Shown: positions 5,730 through 10,575 of the stretch, piece after piece
Layout: each line of letters opens with the position of its first letter
Numbering within the stretch: the stretch's first letter is position 1
DNA from: a bacterium
Lineage (GTDB): Bacteria > Muiribacteriota > Ozemobacteria > Ozemobacterales > Ozemobacteraceae
Assembly: GCA_016192885.1 (NCBI GenBank)
Contig: JACPTH010000324.1
Coordinates: 1 to 13,436 of the forward strand
Direction: 5' to 3'
DNA: 13,436 nucleotides
Notes under the pieces: generated by a model
Databases searched by the model: none
What the model was told of the DNA's origin: nothing
Seen by the model: the letters and a program-made list of their open reading frames with translations, nothing else
Made by a program: the position numbers and the translations under genes

Positions 5730-8162
5730 TTGTATGATTTTTCTAACCTCAAAATGATAAAATTAACAATCATGCTTTCAACAGGTTTTCGTTTTAGACC
5801 CCAATTTTTTTGTTGTCTTTTTCTAAGCCTATTCTTAGTTAGCCCTGTTTCAGCAAAGGTACGCTGTTTGATAGCTTCCGGGGCGTACGGGGTAGCCGCA
5901 ACCGGTCATCCCGAAGCTACCAAAGCCGCCTTAAAAATCCTTGAGATAGGCGGGAACGCTATAGATGCCGCAGTAACCGCCGCCTTTGTTCTCGGGGTTG
6001 TTGAGTTTTCAAATTCGGGTCTTGGGGGCGATGGACATTGCCTGATTTTCCACCCTTCCGGAAAAGTTGAAGCATGGGATGCTTCGATTCTAAAACCCGC
6101 GAACGTAGTTTCACCTTCAACGGTTCTGGGAATCCCAACCGAACCGTCTTTGTTACTCACCCTCCAGGATCTTTATGGAAACCGTTCATTACCGGAGATA
6201 ATGGCTCCGGCAATTCGTTTGGCAAGCGGAGGATTCATCGTAACCGGTTATTTAGAACAAATTTTGGCGGAGAGAATTAGAGGGTTTGATTCCGCAGGGG
6301 TTGACATGTTTGCTCCGACCGGCAGACCTTTTCGGTCCGGAGAGCTTTTAAGGCAACCCGCACTTGCTGAGACATTATTGGAAATGTCCATGGATCATGG
6401 ATATTCTTTTTACAATGGAAACAGCGCAAAAAAGATTTTATTTGATTTAAATAAACACGGTTCTCGATATAGTTTTGCGGATCTAAAAAACTATCGGCCC
6501 GAAAGGGTGCAAGAAGTATCCCTTGATATAGGCTCCTGGAAACTAGTAGGAAATCCCCCTCCATCTTCTTCAGTGGTCACGATGGCAATCGTAAAACAAC
6601 TGCTTCAAAACAAATTTTCCCCATTCCATTCAAATGCGCTGGAAATTTTCCTAAACGTTTGTTCTAAAATCCTTACCTTAAAATATTTTTTTCTTGCGAA
6701 ATGCCTTGGTAATCCCCAAATTTTTTTTTCTCCTCCTGGTGAGCTTCCCAATTTTGACCTTCAAACCAATTTTTCTAAAGGCGCTAGAAAAGAAAATTCG
6801 CGAGAAGACCGTGAAGAGACGACTCACCTTGCAATCATTGATAGCGAAGGCCGCATTGTTTCAATGACGTTAACTCTTGGCGAACATTTTGGAAGCGGAA
6901 TTTTTTCGCCGGCGGGTTTTTTCTACAACTCAGAATGCCGAAATTTCCAGGAATCAAGAGGAAAATATCCCAAAAACTACCCAAAAAATAAAGGTCCTAT
7001 TTCGGGGAAATCCCCAATCTTGGTATTTCGGAATGGGAAACCCGTGATGGCTATGGGAGGGGCCGGAGGAAATCGCATTATGTGCAATTTGGCTTACGTA
7101 ATTGCCTCCGTTTTAACGGGAGAGATGACCCTTGCTCAGGCCCTACATTACCCGAGAGCTTTCCAGGATTTTGGGAAAAATGTAAAAATCGAATGGCGAA
7201 AAGATAAAACCGCTATTTCCAGACTTGAAAAAGCGGGAAAACAAGTTGAAATTAAGGGAGCCGGGAATGATTATTTTGGTCTGATTTCAGCGGTAGAAAT
7301 AGCTTCTTCAACTCTGGTCGCGGTCGCTGACTATCATCGCGACGGAGCGGCAGGCGCAATAACAAAAGATCCTGACGCGCCGAGGAAGTTTCGGATTGAA
7401 GCTCTTCTTTGGCGAAAAAGAGGGATTTCGGATATTTCCGTCGCCGAACCCGTAGAATGCCCGCGCCAACGCGGATCGGGTTGGAAAGTCCTCCCTTCAG
7501 TTGATAACCACTTTTTTTTGGATGGGCCGACAAAGCGAAGAGAGGTATCGCTTCCTCAACCCGCTTCCGCCCTTAGAATTGTACAAGATGTAACTATTTT
7601 TCCGGCTCTCCCATCTTTTTCTGCTGCGCATTGGGAAAATCCGAAGCTTTGGTTGGAAAAACCTGACCTTGGAAAGAATGAGAAGGCATTTATTTCAAAA
7701 ATTCCCGCAGGGTTGGTCGGTAAAAAACTTGTTGAGTGGCTTATCGGGGAAATCGGTTTCCGCGTTAGTTACAGAACCGGCGGCGGAGGCGAGGACGGCG
7801 AGTCGCTTCTTTCCGTGGGCTTTGGAGATTGCAGCGGAAAAGCTCGTCTAATGAGAGATGTGCTTTTGGCGAAGGGAATTCCTTGTCGGCTTGTTGGAGG
7901 GGTCATTTTGCGCGAAGGTCTCTCAAAGACCACTCATATTTGGAACGAGGTTTTTCTCGAAGGGAGATGGATACCGGTTTGTTCCACCAATTATATTTTT
8001 GGAAGAATTCCCGCAAACTGGTTAATTTTGAGATATGGTGAAGCCAAAACCCTTGAACCTGAGGGAAAACTTGTTTTTCATGTTCGCGAACTTCCTGCTT
8101 TGGCTGATATTCCTGCTTACGGGGAGAGAGCCAACCGTTCTAGCCCAACCGATTTTGAGTAA
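5730..8162 (+). CDS. Secreted gamma-glutamyltransferase fused to a transglutaminase-like domain
   Basis: Numbering starts at TTG 5730; ATG at 5754 (M9) or 5772 (M15) is a likelier start, though none has a clear ribosome binding site. A signal peptide (core about 27-38, VSPVSA to residue 42) exports it. Residues about 45-562 are gamma-glutamyltranspeptidase: IASGAYGVAATGHPEAT, GGNAIDAAVTAAFVLGVVE (74-92), PPPSSS (277-282), the autocleavage nucleophile T364 in ETTHLAIID, FGSGI (387-391) and GGAGGNRI (443-450). The enzyme normally self-cleaves before this threonine and acts on glutathione or other gamma-glutamyl compounds. Residues about 655-790 are transglutaminase-like, with C701 (GDCSGKARLMRDVLLAKGIP) and H736 (THIWNEVFL). 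The usual third catalytic residue, Asp, is C751. Several glutamate-binding positions of GGT are changed, so the substrate may differ. The last 129 bases are duplicated downstream. Confidence 0.88.
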   Translation: MYDFSNLKMIKLTIMLSTGFRFRPQFFCCLFLSLFLVSPVSAKVRCLIASGAYGVAATGHPEATKAALKILEIGGNAIDAAVTAAFVLGVVEFSNSGLGGDGHCLIFHPSGKVEAWDASILKPANVVSPSTVLGIPTEPSLLLTLQDLYGNRSLPEIMAPAIRLASGGFIVTGYLEQILAERIRGFDSAGVDMFAPTGRPFRSGELLRQPALAETLLEMSMDHGYSFYNGNSAKKILFDLNKHGSRYSFADLKNYRPERVQEVSLDIGSWKLVGNPPPSSSVVTMAIVKQLLQNKFSPFHSNALEIFLNVCSKILTLKYFFLAKCLGNPQIFFSPPGELPNFDLQTNFSKGARKENSREDREETTHLAIIDSEGRIVSMTLTLGEHFGSGIFSPAGFFYNSECRNFQESRGKYPKNYPKNKGPISGKSPILVFRNGKPVMAMGGAGGNRIMCNLAYVIASVLTGEMTLAQALHYPRAFQDFGKNVKIEWRKDKTAISRLEKAGKQVEIKGAGNDYFGLISAVEIASSTLVAVADYHRDGAAGAITKDPDAPRKFRIEALLWRKRGISDISVAEPVECPRQRGSGWKVLPSVDNHFFLDGPTKRREVSLPQPASALRIVQDVTIFPALPSFSAAHWENPKLWLEKPDLGKNEKAFISKIPAGLVGKKLVEWLIGEIGFRVSYRTGGGGEDGESLLSVGFGDCSGKARLMRDVLLAKGIPCRLVGGVILREGLSKTTHIWNEVFLEGRWIPVCSTNYIFGRIPANWLILRYGEAKTLEPEGKLVFHVRELPALADIPAYGERANRSSPTDFE

Positions 8163-8168
8163 TTATCT
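8034..8168 (+). repeat. Duplicated segment, copy 1 (GGT-transglutaminase 3' end)
   Basis: These 135 bases comprise the last 42 codons and stop of the GGT-transglutaminase gene plus six bases (TTATCT). They match 8341-8475 at 118 of 135 positions without gaps, by manual alignment. Of 17 differences, 10 fall at third positions of the GGT frame, so the copies drifted apart as GGT-frame coding sequence. Similarity stops sharply after TTATCT on the right. On the left it fades at TAT 8034, though the protein-level trace may continue further. Confidence 0.9.
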
Positions 8169-8202
8169 GTGGATACCAATCAGATGGCAGACCTTGTTTT
8201 GA
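8035..8202 (+). pseudogene. Out-of-frame remnant or overlapping start of the small secreted gene
   Basis: In the +1 frame of the GGT gene's 3' end, an ATG at 8035 opens 55 codons closing at TGA 8200-8202. Its product starts MVKPKPLNLRENLFF and continues through a hydrophobic stretch to LLTGREPTVLAQPILSNYL. It matches the N-terminus of the gene at 8342 (MVRRKRLNRRGNWFS ... LLTGREATILAQPISSNYL) position by position, then diverges and ends. It may be a dead duplicate of that gene's start, or simply the unavoidable shadow of the duplicated GGT tail. I see no good ribosome binding site, so expression is doubtful. Confidence 0.3.
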
Positions 8203-8469
8203 AATTTATCTCAATAATGGTAATGAAAATCCGGAGAAAAAATTCATAATCGATCTATGTGAACCTATCCATCCGTTGTAATATGCTTTGGATATCAATT
8301 GGTGTATTATTTTGAATAATACCAATTTCCTTAAGGGGGGTATGGTGAGGCGAAAACGCTTGAACCGGAGGGGAAACTGGTTTTCCGCGTTCGCTTGCTT
8401 CCTGCTTTGCCTGATGTTCCTGCTTACGGGGAGAGAGGCAACCATTCTAGCCCAACCGATTTCGAGTAA
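8163..8469 (+). pseudogene. Possible decayed 3' remnant of a second GGT-transglutaminase gene
   Basis: In the GGT frame, 8341-8469 still encodes the GGT-transglutaminase tail, from YGEAKTLEPEGKLVF to SSPTDFE and a TAA at the same place as in the intact gene. Upstream of it, one frame from 8159 reads GYQSDGRPCFEIYLNNG and KKFIIDLCEP before a TAA at 8279-8281. FEIYL and KFIID can be aligned with NEVFL and RWIPV of the intact transglutaminase domain. After the stop, the same frame reads TNFLKGG, with one base missing in a G6 run before TAT. A deletion that joined the end of one gene to the middle of a paralogue, followed by decay, would explain all this. The tail match is firm; the transglutaminase trace in the spacer is weak and inferred. 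Confidence 0.35.
8297..8327 (+). promoter_or_regulatory. AT-rich hairpin just upstream of the small secreted gene
   Basis: AATTGG (8297-8302) pairs with CCAATT (8322-8327), and TATTATT (8305-8311) pairs with AATAATA (8315-8321). This gives a 13-base-pair stem with a two-base bulge (TG) and a TTG loop. It ends 14 bases before the proposed ATG at 8342 and just before the AAGGGGGG ribosome binding region. It could affect translation of that gene, or mark the edge of a rearrangement. It has no following T run and is not a terminator. Confidence 0.4.
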
Positions 8470-8475
8470 TTATCT
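8341..8475 (+). repeat. Duplicated segment, copy 2 (start of the small secreted gene)
   Basis: This is the second copy of the 135 bases at 8034-8168, offset by 307 bases, with 17 substitutions and no gaps. Seven of the first 15 GGT-frame codons differ only at the third base and are synonymous (GAA/GAG, GCC/GCG, ACC/ACG, CCT/CCG and so on). In the +1 frame the same bases encode residues 1 to about 44 of the protein starting at 8342, including its whole signal peptide. Confidence 0.9.
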
Positions 8476-8857
8476 TCGCCAGGCAAGGCTAGATCAAGGA
8501 AAATCTAGGTCACAGGTTGACTCAATCGGTTTTACAAACTCAAAGTTTATAAGCGCCTCGGAGTTTTCAAAGGAGATGAAGGCGAGAACCGAAAACATTG
8601 TAATCGAGCTGAACACCAACTTTAACGCATTTCAAAAAGATTTTTTGCCAAAGTTAGCGGCAATTTCCGAGCAACTGGAAACCGTAGGGTTAAAATTGAC
8701 CGGGACGGGATCTATCTCATCAGGAAAACCTTCTCAATTAAAAAAAATCAAGAATACCATAAAATCACATTTTTATGAGATAACCCACATTCAAAATTCA
8801 TATTTGTTGAAATCGAATGGGGTCCCACCAAAAATACTGGTCAAATTCAAAAAATAA
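8342..8857 (+). CDS. Small secreted protein of unknown function; signal peptide encoded by a duplicated segment
   Basis: I do not recognise this family. The proposed ATG at 8342 gives 171 residues and follows an AAGGGGGG stretch (8333-8340) that can serve as ribosome binding site; an in-frame TTG at 8288 is a weaker start. The N-terminus is a clear export signal: a basic n-region (RRKRLNRR, 3-10), a hydrophobic core (about 13-29), and a probable cleavage after ILA (35-37). The mature part is polar, with an amphipathic helical look around 72-117 (EFSKEMKARTENIVIELN, LPKLAAISEQLETVGLKL), a Ser/Gly-rich break (121-129) and a lysine-rich end. No cysteine lies in the mature part. The first 44 residues are encoded by the duplicated GGT-tail segment in another frame. 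It converges with the minus-strand gene 12 bases away. Confidence 0.6.
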   Translation: MVRRKRLNRRGNWFSAFACFLLCLMFLLTGREATILAQPISSNYLRQARLDQGKSRSQVDSIGFTNSKFISASEFSKEMKARTENIVIELNTNFNAFQKDFLPKLAAISEQLETVGLKLTGTGSISSGKPSQLKKIKNTIKSHFYEITHIQNSYLLKSNGVPPKILVKFKK

Positions 8858-8869
8858 GACCTCTTACAT

Positions 8870-10363
8870 TTAAAATGAAACGTCCGTTCCGCCCCCTTCC
8901 TCAGGGGGTTTATAATCCGGGGGCGGGGGTGGCGGGCTGTTATCGTTTGCTCCTTGGTCGTCGTGCAAATCCGAGGGGTTTTGCTCTCCTCCATCCGGTG
9001 GTGGGGGGGGGGGGGCCTGGTCTTGCCCGTCTTCGCCGGAATCAGGGGGCGGCGGCGGAGGAGGAGGGGGAACATTTTCGCCTCCATTCGCATCTTCGTG
9101 CGGTTCGGTTTGATCTTCCGGCGGAGGAGGCGGGGTGTCGTCTGAAGTAGAATTGATGGCTTGGTCATCCGTTGGAGGCGGCCCAGCCGCATTTTCATAG
9201 GGAGGCTTATCCGCATAGGGCGCTAGTTCTGTGGGGGTACGATTCCCCGGAAGCGTGGAATCATCGGGCGGAATATAAACATTCTCGGTTCCGGCGGCTT
9301 CAATTTTCTTTAGGGTAAGGCTTTCAATAATTCTATCTCGGATATTGGTGAAATTTTTTAGCAAAGGAAAGGAATTATGATAAAAATTAAGTACTACCAA
9401 ATTGGTTCCAAGGGGGATAATAACCATATGCGCAAACAAGTTTTTCCCGCTTTTCTCAAACCGAAAAATAATATGGCCGATATCAACGCCCGCAATGTCT
9501 CCCTTCCATTGATCAAACAGCTTTGGGTGCAACGGAAGCAAAGTACTTTTTAATTGGCTTGCTACTTCCTTTAAACCTTGTGGTTTCGAATACATTCGGC
9601 CTTGAACATGGATAAGAATTTGCCCCTCAAACGCTGAAATAGAAAATAGCAAACCAGGGCTTACTTTTTCGCGCACCTTGAAATACTCCGGAATTTTCAG
9701 GTCAATGTTGAATTCATTGTTATTTATTAGGGAATATTTGAATTCACTCCCATAAATGGGCCTAAGCTCTTTAATGTATTCAAAAATTTTCTTGTTTCCC
9801 ATACCCTTTTTAAATGCATCGCTGTAGCGCTTATTATTAATTACGTAATCGTATATCTGCCATTGGTCCTCAACATACCTTCCATATACGGTGAAATTTT
9901 GAAAGCCTTTTGTCGTTTTTACTTTGATCAAAACTTTACATTGAGTGTTTTTTAACCTGGGGTTCGAATAATAAAATTTCGCCCCTTTTGCAAGCCGGTT
10001 CATTATTCTAGAAAGAAACCGAAATTCATTTCTTTGGGCTTGTATCTGGTAGGAATACAACTCCATGTATTCTTTCTTCCCCAGGTTTTGAATCTGGTCG
10101 GAGAACAAAATAGATAAAAAAGTTCTTATATGGAAGTTAGCTAAACATTTATCATACTGACCATCCATTAGGCCGTTGATAAAGTCTTGAACCACTGGAA
10201 TTGGCGAGGGAAGCTCATTTTCAGAGCCGGGGGGGTCCGGGATATCGTTTTCGAGCGCAGGTTCGTTGCCTTGGGTATTGGCATGATTAACCGCAAAAGT
10301 ACAACTACAAAAAAACAAGAAAACCGCCAGCGCGAAAGTTTTTGCAAATCTCTTCATATACAT
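8870..10363 (-). CDS. Exported MlaC/Ttg2D-like protein with PsbP/DcrB-like domain and proline-rich tail
   Basis: The 497-residue product starts with a signal sequence (core about 8-19); whether it is a lipoprotein is unclear, since FFCSC is a poor lipobox. M3 (10357) is an alternative start. Residues about 56-205 resemble periplasmic phospholipid-binding MlaC proteins: VVQDFINGLMDGQYDK, a central helical section around FSDQIQNL, then VEDQWQIYDYVINNKRYSDAFKKGM and IFEYIKEL, matching the typical 'W.vyDv.i.g.s....yr..f' pattern. Residues about 207-352 look like a PsbP/DcrB-type sandwich (FNIDLKIPEYFKV, GKNLFAHMVIIPLG, IRDRIIESLTL). Residues 360-497 are disordered: acidic and glycine stretches around proline runs of five (411-415), nine (432-440), six (451-456) and six (477-482). 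Domain calls rest on pattern memory and are moderate. No other Mla component lies nearby. Confidence 0.6.
   Translation of the reverse strand: MYMKRFAKTFALAVFLFFCSCTFAVNHANTQGNEPALENDIPDPPGSENELPSPIPVVQDFINGLMDGQYDKCLANFHIRTFLSILFSDQIQNLGKKEYMELYSYQIQAQRNEFRFLSRIMNRLAKGAKFYYSNPRLKNTQCKVLIKVKTTKGFQNFTVYGRYVEDQWQIYDYVINNKRYSDAFKKGMGNKKIFEYIKELRPIYGSEFKYSLINNNEFNIDLKIPEYFKVREKVSPGLLFSISAFEGQILIHVQGRMYSKPQGLKEVASQLKSTLLPLHPKLFDQWKGDIAGVDIGHIIFRFEKSGKNLFAHMVIIPLGTNLVVLNFYHNSFPLLKNFTNIRDRIIESLTLKKIEAAGTENVYIPPDDSTLPGNRTPTELAPYADKPPYENAAGPPPTDDQAINSTSDDTPPPPPEDQTEPHEDANGGENVPPPPPPPPPDSGEDGQDQAPPPPPPDGGEQNPSDLHDDQGANDNSPPPPPPDYKPPEEGGGTDVSF
9003..9015. repeat. G13/C13 homopolymer inside the proline-rich coding tail
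   Basis: Thirteen consecutive G on the plus strand read as C13 in the minus-strand gene, giving part of A450 and the prolines that follow. The neighbouring proline runs use mixed CCG/CCC/CCA codons. Replication slippage by one base would replace the last ~45 residues. In one shifted frame, translation would continue past the normal stop to 8791, antisense to the end of the 8342 gene. Confidence 0.85.
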
Positions 10364-10575
10364 TGTTTTAGGTTAAATCAGCAAAGCAAATTTTGTCAAA
10401 TCAAATATTCGCCAGATTTTCGCGCAAGCTATCAAAACTGTCATGGACGCGAATGAGGCAATTCCAAGTAACCTTTTCTTAGCTACATTGGCCCAAACAA
10501 GATTAGAAAAAGCTTTGCGAATTTTAATGCGTTTTCCATGCTAAATGTGCTAAATTCTGCTTGGAGGAAACGGCA
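10364..10575. other. Divergent intergenic region between MlaC-like and VWA genes
   Basis: These 212 bases carry the start regions of two oppositely directed genes. Besides the candidate boxes before GTG 10576, an imperfect long-range inverted repeat is visible: TTCGCGCAAGCT at 10419-10430 against AGCTTTGCGAA at 10511-10521. Its meaning is unknown. No protein-like frame or RNA gene was seen. Confidence 0.4.
10548..10575 (+). promoter_or_regulatory. Possible extended -10 box and ribosome binding site of the VWA gene
   Basis: TGCTAAATT (10548-10556) resembles an extended -10 element. A near-copy, TGCTAAAT, lies at 10539-10546, giving two tandem boxes nine bases apart. TTGCGA (10515-10520) is a poor -35 candidate at about 20 bases from the first box. 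GGAGGA (10563-10568) is a strong ribosome binding site seven bases before GTG 10576 and decides that start. The promoter call is weak; the ribosome binding site is firm. Confidence 0.4.

Noticed and set aside
8875..9150. Plus-strand frames rich in Gly, Arg and Val opposite the proline tail
   Set aside because: Composition follows directly from the complement of proline codons; no start signal or family features.
8791..9216. 141-codon minus-strand frame overlapping the proline-rich tail
   Set aside because: It is the shifted reading of the proline-rich gene, arginine- and proline-heavy as expected from such a shadow. It is of interest only as a slippage product of the C13 run.
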